From positions 43,883 through 107,882 of the forward strand of contig JAAXWX010000002.1 of NCBI GenBank assembly GCA_013334755.1: a stretch of 64,000 nucleotides of DNA, read 5' to 3'. Positions 1 to 10,152 of this stretch are shown here, piece by piece. The notes under the pieces are model-generated. The model did not search any database and was not told the DNA's origin. It saw nothing but the letters and a program-made list of their open reading frames with translations. This DNA comes from Chlorobiaceae bacterium (GTDB lineage Bacteria > Bacteroidota > Chlorobiia > Chlorobiales > Chlorobiaceae). Both the position numbers and the translations under genes were made by a program. Positions within the stretch are counted from its first letter, which is position 1. Each line of letters starts with the position of its first letter.

Positions 1-145
1 CAGATTCCAGATCGGACAAGGTTCGCGATGCAAGAATCAGGACAGGATCAAACTCACTCTGTTTTCCGGCAGCTCTGGCAAAATCCAGGGCAATGGCTTT
101 ACCGATTCCTTTTCCGGCACCGGTTATCATGATAACCTGTTTCAT
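1..145 (-). CDS. Sepiapterin reductase-like short-chain dehydrogenase (N-terminus only)
   Basis: The first 48 codons of a gene that runs off the left edge. The N-terminus carries the Rossmann dinucleotide motif TGAGKGIG of classical SDR oxidoreductases, then a beta-2 strand LILASRT, the position where NADPH-preferring SDRs hold an arginine for the cofactor phosphate. The order of residues resembles the C. tepidum sepiapterin reductase as I remember it; that enzyme makes an unusual tetrahydrobiopterin. The SDR assignment is firm. The substrate is an inference because the catalytic Tyr-x-x-x-Lys lies outside the window. Confidence 0.75.
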   Translation of the reverse strand, partial: MKQVIMITGAGKGIGKAIALDFARAAGKQSEFDPVLILASRTLSDLES

Positions 146-359
146 ATTTTTTATGGATTAACAGTTTGTTTATCTGTACAAGAAATAATTTCTCGATTCT
201 GTTATGACGTGTAAATACTGTGCTGTTATGGTGTTTTTTTTGGCATATAACGAAATAACTGAGAAAAGTTTTTTATATTTTCAGTGTAAATGAGCCGCTG
301 TTGCGTCCCCCGATGTCGCATTACAGATCCTTTAAAAATGGTAAATATTAACGTTTATC

Positions 360-614
360 ATGGCAATAAGTAAAGTTAAATGGTTTGATGGGAAAAAAGG
401 CTACGGCTTTCTTTTGAATCCGGAGGGAGGGGAGGATATTTTTGTTCATTTTTCTGCTATCCAGTCAGAACAGAGCTTCAAGGTGCTGAACCAGGATGCC
501 GAAGTTGATTTCGAGCTTGACAAAACTCAGAAGGGGTTGCAGGCAAAGAATGTTCGTGAAATCTCCCTGAACAATTCAGCAAACACTCAACCATCCCAGG
601 TTTCTTTCGGCTGA
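360..614 (+). CDS. Cold-shock domain protein (CspA family)
   Basis: A single cold-shock domain of about 66 residues with both RNA-binding motifs visible: KGYGFL (RNP1) and DIFVHF (RNP2). Family members bind single-stranded RNA/DNA and melt RNA secondary structure in the cytoplasm. At 84 residues it is longer than CspA (about 70), with a polar Asn/Ser/Gln-rich tail after the beta-barrel. No Shine-Dalgarno is seen before the ATG. The leader of about 200 bases is AT-rich, which suits long cold-shock 5' UTRs but does not prove cold regulation. It ends 9 bases before the convergent radC. Confidence 0.9.
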   Translation: MAISKVKWFDGKKGYGFLLNPEGGEDIFVHFSAIQSEQSFKVLNQDAEVDFELDKTQKGLQAKNVREISLNNSANTQPSQVSFG

Positions 615-623
615 AGTCAGGAA

Positions 624-1292
624 TCAGAGAAGGGAGCTTTCCCTGAAGCTGAACCATCCCGTTTTTCCTATAATAATGTGATCCAGCAAGTCTATCTGGA
701 TGACGGCGCTTGCCTGTTTGAGGAGGTTTGTTACCTGCTTGTCGGCACTGCTTGGCTCAACGTCGCCTGACGGGTGGTTATGTACAAGTATGATGGCGTG
801 AGAGCTCTCTTTTATTGCGCCCTTGAAAACCTCTCTTGGGTGAATGAGTGCGGCATTCAGCGTTCCGACAGAAACAAGTTCAGTTTTGATGATCTGGTTT
901 TTGGTGTTCAGATGCAGCACAAAGAGATGTTCTTTCGTTTCATCCGGAATCCGGCCGCTCATATATTCAAAAATGTCTCTTGCAGCCTGAATTTTTTTAT
1001 TGAGATTACGGCTATAGTGGAGCCTTTTGTTCAGCTCAAAAATGGCAACGATCTGCATGGCTTTTGTTTCCCCGATTCCCTTTATCTCCTGCAGCTCTCC
1101 GAGCGTGATATTAGCCAGTTTTTCAAGTCCGAATCGGGCGATAAGCTCATTGCAGGTATCAACAATGTTGTGATTTTTTGTTCCGGTTCGCAGGATAATC
1201 GCCAGAAGTTCAGCCGGGCTGAGTGATGCTGGTCCACTGCTGAGAAAGCGCTCCCTTGGTCTGTTTTCAGGGTCAAAATCATGGATTTTCAT
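624..1292 (-). CDS. radC: RadC-family JAB/MPN domain protein
   Basis: 222 residues, the normal RadC length. An N-terminal helix-hairpin-helix region (around [15 protein letters not shown], residues 66-80) is followed by a C-terminal JAB1/MPN metalloprotease-like domain with the metal motif [14 protein letters not shown]. The first His pair, the Ser and the Asp are all present, so the zinc site looks intact. The cellular role of RadC is unsettled; the old assignment to recombination repair has been questioned. It is a single gene, convergent with the cold-shock gene. Confidence 0.92.
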   Translation of the reverse strand: MKIHDFDPENRPRERFLSSGPASLSPAELLAIILRTGTKNHNIVDTCNELIARFGLEKLANITLGELQEIKGIGETKAMQIVAIFELNKRLHYSRNLNKKIQAARDIFEYMSGRIPDETKEHLFVLHLNTKNQIIKTELVSVGTLNAALIHPREVFKGAIKESSHAIILVHNHPSGDVEPSSADKQVTNLLKQASAVIQIDLLDHIIIGKTGWFSFRESSLL

Positions 1293-1381
1293 TATTCATC
1301 CCTTACCCTTGGTGTTGTATACGCGTAATGTTGTGAGCGTAATATTTATATAAAATTAACGTAAAGAAAAGGAGGTAAAAG

Positions 1382-1498
1382 ATGAAATGCTTTTCTGTTT
1401 TTTGTTCAGGTATTGTTGAGAGGTGTTGCCACAAATCGTCCCGTGCGGTCAAAATCTTTGACAGTTCATCCACCCCGAAAGCCCTGTTATGTCAATAG
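1382..1498 (+). CDS. Possible small protein, 38 codons, cysteine-rich
   Basis: ATG at 1382 is preceded by a near-ideal ribosome-binding site (AAAGGAGGTAAAAG, core at 1370-1375), which is unusual here since most genes in this window have weak or no Shine-Dalgarno. It encodes MKCFSVFCSG..., with five cysteines in 38 codons, and stops at a TAG at 1496-1498. The stop lies inside a 6-bp hairpin (1480-1502) followed by a T-rich stretch. There is no recognised domain. It could be a real small protein, a leader peptide for the following secreted-protein gene, or chance. Conservation would decide. Confidence 0.35.
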   Translation: MKCFSVFCSGIVERCCHKSSRAVKIFDSSSTPKALLCQ

Positions 1499-1512
1499 GG
1501 CTGTTTGTTTTG
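1480..1512 (+). terminator. Weak hairpin with T-rich tail before the secreted-protein gene
   Basis: Arms AGCCCT (1480-1485) and AGGGCT (1497-1502) with an 11-base loop are followed by a T-rich run interrupted by G. This is a weak intrinsic terminator or attenuator. It overlaps the end of the 38-codon ORF and lies about 75 bases before the next start, so an attenuator role is possible but unproven. Confidence 0.35.
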
Positions 1513-1578
1513 TCATACCTTCACAATCAGGGTAATTTTATATCTTTGAGTAGTATTGTCAATCAAAAAGGGAGAATC

Positions 1579-2154
1579 ATGAAACTCAAAGCAGTATTTA
1601 TTTTGATGATGGTATTACTTGCAACTCATGGAGTGGTGATAGGTAGCGTGAATCAATCGGTAAAGAAAGATGTTACGCAACAATCATCATCACAAATTTT
1701 GATTGAAATGGCTGAAGATGCAGTCAGAAAAGTGCTTAAAGATCCTTATGCAGCTCAATTCCGAAATGTACACGTCGGGCATGAAGATTTTAAGCCTGTG
1801 CGTGGGGAAGTAAATGCTAAAAATAGCTATGGAAGGTATAATGGATTTGAAAAATTTTTTGTCGGTATGATAAACGGGAAGGAAGAGGTTGGTCTTGAGA
1901 GTGATTTTAAAAAGATTCTTAGCAGAAAGACAAAATCATATGATACTGAATTGGGGATGCCGCCACAGTCAAACCGTGCTTTTTCAGCAAAGCTTCGCGA
2001 CCTTACGCGGGGAGACGAGTCTATTCAGATTCTTTTTGATGATGATGCCGTGAAATATGGAGATGGAACTATTTTGGCAGCCTATAAAAAATCAAGCAAA
2101 ACCTACAAAAAAGTCATGCGTCTGCAAAGAATAATGTTTGTGGAAGGGTGGTAG
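1579..2154 (+). CDS. Small exported protein of unknown function
   Basis: I choose ATG 1579 (191 residues) over the upstream ATG at 1489 because it follows GGGAG at 7 bases and starts a typical signal peptide (MKLKAVFILMMVLLATHG). The mature part has a segment like one seen in many small exported or phage-linked hypothetical proteins: KDPYAAQFRNV followed by GEVNAKNSYGRYNGF. In the pattern I know, the residue before GEVN is usually Cys; here it is Arg. The rest is charged and has no enzyme motif. Function is unknown, likely periplasmic. A strong terminator follows, and it appears to be a single-gene unit. Confidence 0.75.
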   Translation: MKLKAVFILMMVLLATHGVVIGSVNQSVKKDVTQQSSSQILIEMAEDAVRKVLKDPYAAQFRNVHVGHEDFKPVRGEVNAKNSYGRYNGFEKFFVGMINGKEEVGLESDFKKILSRKTKSYDTELGMPPQSNRAFSAKLRDLTRGDESIQILFDDDAVKYGDGTILAAYKKSSKTYKKVMRLQRIMFVEGW

Positions 2155-2175
2155 CAGCATTTTTATAAGTTAATG

Positions 2176-2206
2176 TGAAAAAGCCCGGTATGCAGCCGGG
2201 CTTTTT
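2176..2206 (+). terminator. Rho-independent terminator
   Basis: Perfect 12-bp stem GAAAAAGCCCGG / CCGGGCTTTTTC with a 7-base loop and T-run on the + strand. The stem starts with a run of A, so it also works for the convergent dnaK transcript. Confidence 0.9.
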
Positions 2207-2280
2207 CATTTCTTGTCAAGTTTAATTGCTTTCTGATGGTTTTTTGCCCATCATAAAAGCAATTTTTTTAAAGAATTAAC

Positions 2281-4215
<1,935 letters not shown>

Positions 4216-4282
4216 TTATTTGATGGTGATAGAAAAAAACGGATTCAAAATGCATGACCATCCACGATGGACGGTCATCATC

Positions 4283-4681
4283 TTAATTGATTGAAATTTC
4301 TTTTGTTTTTTTTACAGGCGATGCTTTTGGAAGTATTACATGAAGGATTCCATTATTGAAATCAGCATTAATATTTTCCTGATCAATCATCTCGCCAAGA
4401 TTAAAGCTTCTCGAGAAGCTTCCTGATGATCGCTCTACGCGGTGGTAATTTTTCGTTGTCTCTTCCGTTTCCTGTTTTCTTTCCGCTTTTATGGTGAGTA
4501 CATCATCTTCAATATTGAGTGAGATATTCTCCTTTGTAATACCTGGAAGTTCTGCATCAATATGAAAACCCTTCTCATCTTCCGAAATATCAACCTTGAA
4601 CGCGGGAGCAGAAGGTAATTGCGCGCCAGACCAGATGTCATCAAACAGTTTAAGCGGATCTTTTGATAATTTTAACAGCAT
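4283..4681 (-). CDS. Small heat-shock protein, Hsp20/alpha-crystallin family
   Basis: 132 residues from ATG 4681, chosen because AAAGGAGAAAGGC stands just before it; the upstream in-frame ATG at 4732 has none and adds a non-conserved Asn/Lys stretch. The alpha-crystallin domain is complete: [10 protein letters not shown] at its start and GILHVILPK near the C-terminal end, then the short IXI-type tail KEISIN. It is an ATP-independent holdase that passes unfolded clients to DnaK, which fits its place just upstream of dnaK. The upstream region has two inverted repeats (separate entries) but no CIRCE. Confidence 0.93.
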   Translation of the reverse strand: MLLKLSKDPLKLFDDIWSGAQLPSAPAFKVDISEDEKGFHIDAELPGITKENISLNIEDDVLTIKAERKQETEETTKNYHRVERSSGSFSRSFNLGEMIDQENINADFNNGILHVILPKASPVKKTKEISIN

Positions 4682-4788
4682 GCCTTTCTCCTTTTTCACT
4701 TTTGCGTTGTTGTTATTTAATAATCTTTGCAATGAATAAACCGCTGAACCTTATACAGCAAAGATCATGCCAACGCCGGAATCACCTG

Positions 4789-4813
4789 TTTTGACTTATT
4801 ATATTTGTCAAAA
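4789..4813. promoter_or_regulatory. Inverted repeat TTTTGAC-N11-GTCAAAA
   Basis: Perfect 7-bp arms (4789-4795 and 4807-4813) separated by an AT-rich 11-base spacer. It lies about 110 bases upstream of the hsp20 start, between hsp20 and the ArsR-type gene. The geometry fits a dimeric helix-turn-helix operator. Which protein binds is not known. Confidence 0.45.
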
Positions 4814-4823
4814 GTGACGCATA

Positions 4824-4854
4824 TACGACAAAATAGTTATGCTTTTTTGTCGTA
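4824..4854. promoter_or_regulatory. Inverted repeat TACGACAAAA-N11-TTTTGTCGTA
   Basis: Perfect 10-bp arms (4824-4833 and 4845-4854) with an 11-base spacer, only 10 bases from the first inverted repeat and with the same spacer length. It could fold as an RNA hairpin at the 3' end of the ArsR-type transcript, but no T-run follows, so an operator is the better guess. A perfect 10-bp palindrome is unlikely by chance in a short intergenic region. Confidence 0.5.
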
Positions 4855-4918
4855 GTGAAAAAATGTCAGACAGTGGTGGTAAAGAGAGCTGCAGGAATCG
4901 GATTGAGGATCAGAGAGA

Positions 4919-5314
4919 TCAGGCGGAGTGATTTGTTTGGATTTTCTGTACCCAGCAGAGGCGTTCCTGAAGGTTTTCAACAACACTTTTTGAACTTAGA
5001 TAACAGGAGTAAACGACACTTTCATCGGCTATGCGATAATAGCATTTCAATCCCTCTTTTCTTCGGCTTACAACACCGCATTCGTGCATCAGGGCCAGAT
5101 GTTTGGAGATGTTTGCCTGGCTCGTATTCACTTCGTTGACGATCTCCTGTACCGTATGTTCCTGCCCGCAGAGAAAGCGCAATATCTTAAGTCGCATAGG
5201 TTCAGAGAGCAGCTTGAATCGATTTGAAACGGCTACAAGCATTTCATCCGGCATATTAAGGTGCCATGTTTTAACCTCTTCTTCTGTGATGGTAACCGTC
5301 TTGCTCATGACCAT
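4919..5314 (-). CDS. ArsR/SmtB-type winged-helix transcriptional regulator
   Basis: 131 residues. The winged helix is clear: [12 protein letters not shown] (helix 1), [30 protein letters not shown] (helix-turn-helix) and the wing [15 protein letters not shown] do not see the classic CxC metal site of ArsR, so the signal may be something other than arsenic or zinc. The C-terminus (about 30 residues past the wing) has two Cys, one in SCYLSS and one in RLCWVQ. M3 is an alternative start. It stands alone between hsp20 and the anti-sigma gene, all on the minus strand, and the inverted repeats beside its 3' end are candidate binding sites. Confidence 0.88.
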   Translation of the reverse strand: MVMSKTVTITEEEVKTWHLNMPDEMLVAVSNRFKLLSEPMRLKILRFLCGQEHTVQEIVNEVNTSQANISKHLALMHECGVVSRRKEGLKCYYRIADESVVYSCYLSSKSVVENLQERLCWVQKIQTNHSA

Positions 5315-5463
5315 GAAAAACCTGTTGTTGCCTGGAGATTTGTTCTTCTCTTTGCAGTTGCTATTACGTATTAGGGTTTGAATGCCTATATAGTTCTTTA
5401 TTTATCCAATTCAAACCGTGCACAACCTGAATGTTGTGATATTGGTGGATATCGTGTAAAGAA

Positions 5464-5721
5464 CTATTCATAAAGAAGGGTGTCTTCATGCTCTTTGGTA
5501 CCAAGGCTGGTAAGTTGCATGATCGACATAATCAGAGCCTGAGGAGCCTTAAACTGAATAATTTTTTCTTTGATGATCATCTTGGTTTTTTTTGCGTCTT
5601 CAAATTCCAGTCTGCACTCTTCACATTCCGAAAGATGCAGGAGAAATTCCTGTTCTTCATTCAGAGAAAGCTCGCCATCTACAGAGGCACTGATGAGTAC
5701 GCCAGCTTTTTTGCAGTTCAT
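5464..5721 (-). CDS. Zinc-binding anti-sigma factor (RsrA/ZAS type)
   Basis: 85 residues from ATG 5721, a start placing MNCKKAG at the N-terminus as in RsrA-like proteins; longer versions from 5778 or 5826 would overlap the sigma gene. The core HLSECEEC matches the HxxxCxxC zinc motif, with a fourth Cys near the N-terminus. In the RsrA family, oxidation of these thiols releases the sigma factor. It lies directly downstream of the ECF sigma gene in the usual sigma/anti-sigma order. Whether this one senses oxidants or another stress is an inference from the motif. Confidence 0.8.
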   Translation of the reverse strand: MNCKKAGVLISASVDGELSLNEEQEFLLHLSECEECRLEFEDAKKTKMIIKEKIIQFKAPQALIMSIMQLTSLGTKEHEDTLLYE

Positions 5722-5749
5722 AGTAAAAAAAGTTTGTGCGTATTGATGT

Positions 5750-6379
5750 TTATTGAGAATTATTGGTGTTGAAGCCATATTTTTTTGCATATCCTTCAAG
5801 TTGAGCTCGAAGAAGTTTTCTGCCACGGTATAACCTGGATCTTACTGTACCAATAGGGCTCTCTACCATATTTGCAATCTCTTCATAGGTAAAACCTTCA
5901 ATATCACACAATTGAATCACTTCCCTGAACTCTTCCGGTAATGAGTGAAGCGCCTGATAGACCTCTTCGTGCAGTAATGAATGAAAATAATCGCTTTCTG
6001 TTTCACTGGTGTCACTCCGGGTGTCCTTAATCGAATGATAAAAATCTTTAATAAGATCGTAATCAACCTTTCCCGGCTCTTTCGAGTTTTTGCGAAACCG
6101 GTTGATATAGTTGTTTTTCAGGATTTTAAACAGCCATGCCTTGCAGTTTGTTCCCCGCTCGAAAGAATTAAAAAATCGATAAGCCTTGAGGTAGGTTTCC
6201 TGTACCAGATCCTCCGCATCACTCGGATTCATGGTTAAGTGAAGTGCATAGTTGTATAGCGCATTGAGATGAACTATGGCTTCACGTTGAAACTCGAGTT
6301 GCTTTTGATGCTCTTCACGGGACAGTGACTCTTTTTTTGTCCTGGTTTTTGTGTGACGAGTCGGATCGGGTTTATCCAT
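5750..6379 (-). CDS. ECF sigma factor, SigR/ECF12-like
   Basis: 209 residues. Region 2 is recognised by [20 protein letters not shown] and [18 protein letters not shown]; region 4 by [23 protein letters not shown] and [17 protein letters not shown]. The spelling is closest to SigR-type factors paired with zinc anti-sigma proteins. An N-terminal extension of about 30 charged residues (many Lys/Arg/Thr) precedes region 2. It is followed by the anti-sigma gene on the same strand and is divergent from crtH across about 130 bases. A disulfide/oxidative-stress regulon is the likely role. Confidence 0.93.
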   Translation of the reverse strand: MDKPDPTRHTKTRTKKESLSREEHQKQLEFQREAIVHLNALYNYALHLTMNPSDAEDLVQETYLKAYRFFNSFERGTNCKAWLFKILKNNYINRFRKNSKEPGKVDYDLIKDFYHSIKDTRSDTSETESDYFHSLLHEEVYQALHSLPEEFREVIQLCDIEGFTYEEIANMVESPIGTVRSRLYRGRKLLRAQLEGYAKKYGFNTNNSQ

Positions 6380-6513
6380 GAGCTTAAGTCTTCCGGGTTC
6401 AAATAGCGTTATTATGCAATCAGGACGTCGTTTCTGTTAAAATAATTAATTTAAAGCAATATATTTTAAGGCTTTTCTGAACTTCCGCAATAAAATGCAA
6501 ACGGATGTGTTCT

Positions 6514-8028
6514 ATGAATGAATCTGCCGATGTCATCGTTATCGGCTCTGGAATAGGAGGTCTTACTGCTGCAGCTCTGCTTCAGGAAAGGGGTATTTCA
6601 ACACTCGTTTTCGAAAAGAACCGTTATGCGGGGGGCAGTTGCTCTTCATTTCAGCGGGAGGGTTACCGGTTTGATGCAGGTGCATCGGTTTTTTACGGTT
6701 TTGGTGACAATGGAGTGAGTGGTACGCTGAACCTGCATACGAGAATTTTCCGGAAACTGGGTATTGATGTTCAAACCATACCTGATCCGGTTCAGATACA
6801 TTATCATTTGCCCAACGGTTTTGCTGTACCGACCTATTATGATCGTCATGCATTTCTGGATACACTTGCTGCCCGTTTTCCGCATGAAGCCGAAGGCATA
6901 CATAACTTTTATGGTGAACTTGATGATGTTTATGACATTCTCAGCTCCATGCCTGCCGGTTCTCTTGAAGATGTGACACACCTGCTCTCAGTTGGTGCGG
7001 CTAATCCATTAAAAACGGTTGCGCTTGCCTTGAAGAGTTTTCGTTCAATGGGTAAAACCGCAAGGAGGTATATCCATGATGAAGAGCTTTTGCGTTTTAT
7101 TGATATTGAGGCTTATTCCTGGGCTGTGCAGGATGCTCTCTCAACACCACTGGTCAATGCAGGCATCTGTCTTGCTGACCGACATTTCGGCGGCATCAAC
7201 TATCCCGTTGGCGGTTCCGGCGCTATACCCGAGGCTTTATGCAAAGGGATCAGGAAGTTCGGCGGACGTATCTGCTATCAATCCGAAGTTGCAGAGATTC
7301 TCGTTGACAACGGGAAGACATATGGTGTGAGGCTTGTCGATGGTTCAGAACATTATGCGAAAGCGGTTATCAGCAATGCTACCGTTTGGGATACCTTTAA
7401 CCGGCTTGTCACTGATGCACGTTACCGGGTTGAGGAAAATAAATTTATGCGAGCATCAAGCTGGTTCCAGCTTTTTCTGGGTGTTGATGCCGCCGTTATT
7501 CCTGAGGGATTTTATGTGCATCATGTTCTTGTCGATGACTGGAAAAGTTATAACAAGTTGGGCGGTACCATCTATTTTTCTGCGCCGACTATTCTTGATC
7601 CGTCACTTGCTCCTCCCGGCAAGCATATAGTCCATGCATTTGTTACCGGAGAGGTTGAAGAGTGGCAGCACTTAGAGAGGGGAAGCAATGCATATCTGGA
7701 AGCAAAGGAGGCGTTTGCAGCAGGGGTGATAGCACGGACAGAGAAAATTTTGCCAGGATTGTCAAAGGCCATTGAGCTGAAAGTGTTTGCAACGCCACAG
7801 ACCCATGAGCGTTATCTCAACCGCTTTAAAGGATCGTATGGTCCATTGCTTAAACCAGGTCAAAATATTCTTCAGAAACCCCAGAACACGACGTCGATAA
7901 AAAATCTTTTTGCCGCAGGAGACAGTACCTTTCCGGGGCAAGGTGTCATAGCGGTGACCTATTCCGGGGTATCGTGTGCTTCCTATATTGCAAGAAAATT
8001 TGGCAAGCCGCTTGACGAGCTGTTGTAA
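6514..8028 (+). CDS. crtH: Carotenoid isomerase / phytoene-desaturase family flavoprotein (CrtH-like)
   Basis: 504 residues from ATG 6514 (an in-frame ATG at 6505 is equally near). The N-terminus has the FAD-binding motif GSGIGGLTAAALL, and the C-terminus a second FAD contact region with LFAAGDSTFPGQG. Length and sequence fit the CRTISO/CrtH group rather than CrtI. In green sulfur bacteria CrtP and CrtQ desaturate phytoene and CrtH converts the poly-cis products to all-trans lycopene, the precursor of chlorobactene or isorenieratene. It is membrane-associated. The neighbours (alanine dehydrogenase and two chlorosome proteins, convergent) put it in a photosynthesis setting. Confidence 0.85.
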   Translation: MNESADVIVIGSGIGGLTAAALLQERGISTLVFEKNRYAGGSCSSFQREGYRFDAGASVFYGFGDNGVSGTLNLHTRIFRKLGIDVQTIPDPVQIHYHLPNGFAVPTYYDRHAFLDTLAARFPHEAEGIHNFYGELDDVYDILSSMPAGSLEDVTHLLSVGAANPLKTVALALKSFRSMGKTARRYIHDEELLRFIDIEAYSWAVQDALSTPLVNAGICLADRHFGGINYPVGGSGAIPEALCKGIRKFGGRICYQSEVAEILVDNGKTYGVRLVDGSEHYAKAVISNATVWDTFNRLVTDARYRVEENKFMRASSWFQLFLGVDAAVIPEGFYVHHVLVDDWKSYNKLGGTIYFSAPTILDPSLAPPGKHIVHAFVTGEVEEWQHLERGSNAYLEAKEAFAAGVIARTEKILPGLSKAIELKVFATPQTHERYLNRFKGSYGPLLKPGQNILQKPQNTTSIKNLFAAGDSTFPGQGVIAVTYSGVSCASYIARKFGKPLDELL

Positions 8029-8037
8029 AGCTGCATT

Positions 8038-9258
8038 TTACGAAGCGGCAAGCAGCATATCTATTTCTCTGTAGGGAAAATCGGTCATTTCAGCAAGAAT
8101 TTTCTTGGTAACGTAGCCCTTGAATATGTAGGTTCCTTTCCTCAAACTGTTGCTTTTCCAGAGAATATCCGAAATAGTCTCATGTTCTGTTAGTTTCAGA
8201 AGAAAGGGAAGAAGGGTGTTGGTCAGGGCGAAAGAGGCGGTTTTTGCAACGGCGGATGGAATGTTCGGAACACAATAATGAGTAACCCCATGCTTGACAT
8301 AAATAGGATTGGTATGGGAAGTATGACGGCTGGTGGCGAAACAGGCGCCCTGATCAATCGAAACGTCTATAATGACTGAGCCGGGTTTCATGGATTTTAC
8401 CACCAGCTCACTTACCAGTGGTTTGATTATTTTTTGTCTCGGGCTCAATGCGCCGATCATCACGTCAGAGACCTTTGCAAGCTCAGCAATATAATGATCG
8501 TTTGCGATTGCTGTGACAAGATGCCGGTTGAAAAATGCTTCGAACCTTCTCAGGCGGTTGATCTCCTTGTCGATTACGGTGACCTGCGCGCCAAGTCCAA
8601 GCGCATCCTGCGCAGCAAAAAGTCCAACGGTTCCAGCACCGATAATAGTGACATAGGCGGGTGGTACACCCGCAATGCCTCCCAGGAGAATACCGCTGCC
8701 GCCATAACCGGTTTCAAGATATTTTGCCGCAGTTTGTATGGCAAGTGAGCCGGCTATTTCGCTTAGTGTCCTTACTATAGGCAGTTCGCCGTCCCTTGTT
8801 TCAATAAATTCGAATCCGAGGGCAGTGATGTTTTTCTCAAGCAGAGTTTTAATCAGACTGTGCGTGACAGTGCCGAGATGGAGAGCTGAAATAAGCAACT
8901 GTCCCGGCATAAAGAGTGACAGCTCTTCAGGCTGGGGTGGAGAAACCTTTACGATGACGTTGGATTGCTGGTACAACTCTTCAGGTGATTCAGCAATTTT
9001 CGCTCCAGCTTCGCTGTATGCCATATCAGAAAAGTTGCAGAAATTCCCGGCAGATTTTTCAATGATCACCTTGATTCCCTGCTCAACCAGTATTTGAACG
9101 CCTGGAGGTGAAATTGCTACGCGACGTTCATCCTGAGCCCGTTCTTTGGGTATTCCCAGAATAATGTCCATGGTTTTTTCGGGCTTGATCAGCCAGCGTT
9201 CAAGAGTTTTGGCTCCAAGCTCAAACTCGACATTTCCAATGTCAGAAGAATACCCCAT
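8038..9258 (-). CDS. ald: Alanine dehydrogenase (AlaDH/PNT family)
   Basis: 406 residues. The AlaDH/PNT N-terminal domain begins at IILGIPKERAQDERRVAISP with the substrate-site Arg; the NAD-binding domain carries GAGTVG. A 29-residue extension before MDIILG is kept because similar N-terminal extensions are common in the Bacteroidetes/Chlorobi branch; a start at 9171 is the alternative. The enzyme interconverts L-alanine and pyruvate plus ammonium with NAD. It ends 9 bases from the convergent crtH and follows the chlorosome genes on the same strand. Confidence 0.88.
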   Translation of the reverse strand: MGYSSDIGNVEFELGAKTLERWLIKPEKTMDIILGIPKERAQDERRVAISPPGVQILVEQGIKVIIEKSAGNFCNFSDMAYSEAGAKIAESPEELYQQSNVIVKVSPPQPEELSLFMPGQLLISALHLGTVTHSLIKTLLEKNITALGFEFIETRDGELPIVRTLSEIAGSLAIQTAAKYLETGYGGSGILLGGIAGVPPAYVTIIGAGTVGLFAAQDALGLGAQVTVIDKEINRLRRFEAFFNRHLVTAIANDHYIAELAKVSDVMIGALSPRQKIIKPLVSELVVKSMKPGSVIIDVSIDQGACFATSRHTSHTNPIYVKHGVTHYCVPNIPSAVAKTASFALTNTLLPFLLKLTEHETISDILWKSNSLRKGTYIFKGYVTKKILAEMTDFPYREIDMLLAAS

Positions 9259-9305
9259 CAGGAGTTCATGATTGTCGTTTCTACCCGATCAAAAAAAGGG
9301 AAAAA

Positions 9306-9986
9306 CTACTTTACAGATATTTTTACCGGTTCAATAACCGGAGTTTTTTCAGTCTCGCAGCAGGAACAGGTTGTTCCAGGCAGATGGAGACGTCCTCCAG
9401 AAGCATTGCAGACAAAGTCTGTCGCACTGTTCAATACTCCTTTTCCCCCCTCAGCAAGAATAGTCGCGGGATATTGCAGAAAGGGGAAGGTTTCCATGAT
9501 GGTACTGGCAGCAAGCTGTGATGCTTGAACCAGTCCGTTGCCGATCTTGCCGAGAGAATCGCCGGGATTCATCTGCCCTTTTTTGACTCTGTCAAAAAGG
9601 TTTCCTGCGCCTTCAGGCAGTTTATTGACAACATTATAGCCGATGGTCTGGGCATAGATGACAAAGCCCGGAACATTCAATCCAATAACAAGGCGTCTGA
9701 GGTGCTCAGCCCTTGAAAGAACCCGCAGATTTCCCTCTTTGACGATAACACTCTGGCAGCCAAGCCGTCCCCCTTCCTGAAAAAGTTTGTCAGAAATAAA
9801 GGCTTTCTCAATTTTGGTCGGTGGTGAAAGACATTCCATACCTTCCTTGACATAGACAAAGCAACTCTGGCAGATTCCGTTTCCTCCACAGATGTAACCT
9901 ATATGGCATTTGTGGTGTTGCGCAACCTTCAGGAGCAAATCACCTGTTTTTGCTTCGCAAGGTTTATCGTTGATGAAGATGATCAT
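9306..9986 (-). CDS. Chlorosome envelope [2Fe-2S] protein, CsmI/CsmJ/CsmX family
   Basis: 226 residues from ATG 9986 (preceded by GCAGGAAACC). The N-terminal 90 residues are an adrenodoxin/plant-type ferredoxin fold with the cluster motif [10 protein letters not shown] and a fourth Cys in GGRLGCQS. The C-terminal half is the chlorosome-specific part with hydrophobic helices and a Gly/Leu-rich segment GGRLHLPG. These proteins sit in the chlorosome envelope and are thought to carry electrons that lower excited-state quenching. Length is close to CsmJ, but I cannot separate CsmI, CsmJ and CsmX with certainty. A paralog lies directly upstream. Confidence 0.88.
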   Translation of the reverse strand: MIIFINDKPCEAKTGDLLLKVAQHHKCHIGYICGGNGICQSCFVYVKEGMECLSPPTKIEKAFISDKLFQEGGRLGCQSVIVKEGNLRVLSRAEHLRRLVIGLNVPGFVIYAQTIGYNVVNKLPEGAGNLFDRVKKGQMNPGDSLGKIGNGLVQASQLAASTIMETFPFLQYPATILAEGGKGVLNSATDFVCNASGGRLHLPGTTCSCCETEKTPVIEPVKISVK

Positions 9987-10060
9987 GGTTTCCTGCAATT
10001 AATGGTGAGTTAATGAAACCGTCATTGATCTTGTTCCATGTTAAAATATACAAAATTTTG

Positions 10061-10133
10061 CTGCAGCCTCAACCCAACCTCATGGTTCTCATCAGGATAA
10101 GATAGGTTTGACTGAGGCTGCAGGTGGTACACA
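10061..10133 (-). other. Long intercistronic stem-loop between the two chlorosome genes
   Basis: Perfect 11-bp outer stem CTGCAGCCTCA (10061-10071) / TGAGGCTGCAG (10123-10133), continued inside by AACCT/AGGTT. There is no U-run on the minus-strand transcript, so it is not a normal terminator. It may set the relative stability of the two mRNAs or be a pausing site. Confidence 0.55.
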
Positions 10134-10152
10134 AGGAATATTAAGGCGTTTA

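Noticed and set aside
4682..4918. CIRCE/HrcA operator before hsp20-dnaK
   Set aside because: The TTAGCACTC/GAGTGCTAA sequence is absent; the palindromes present are different.
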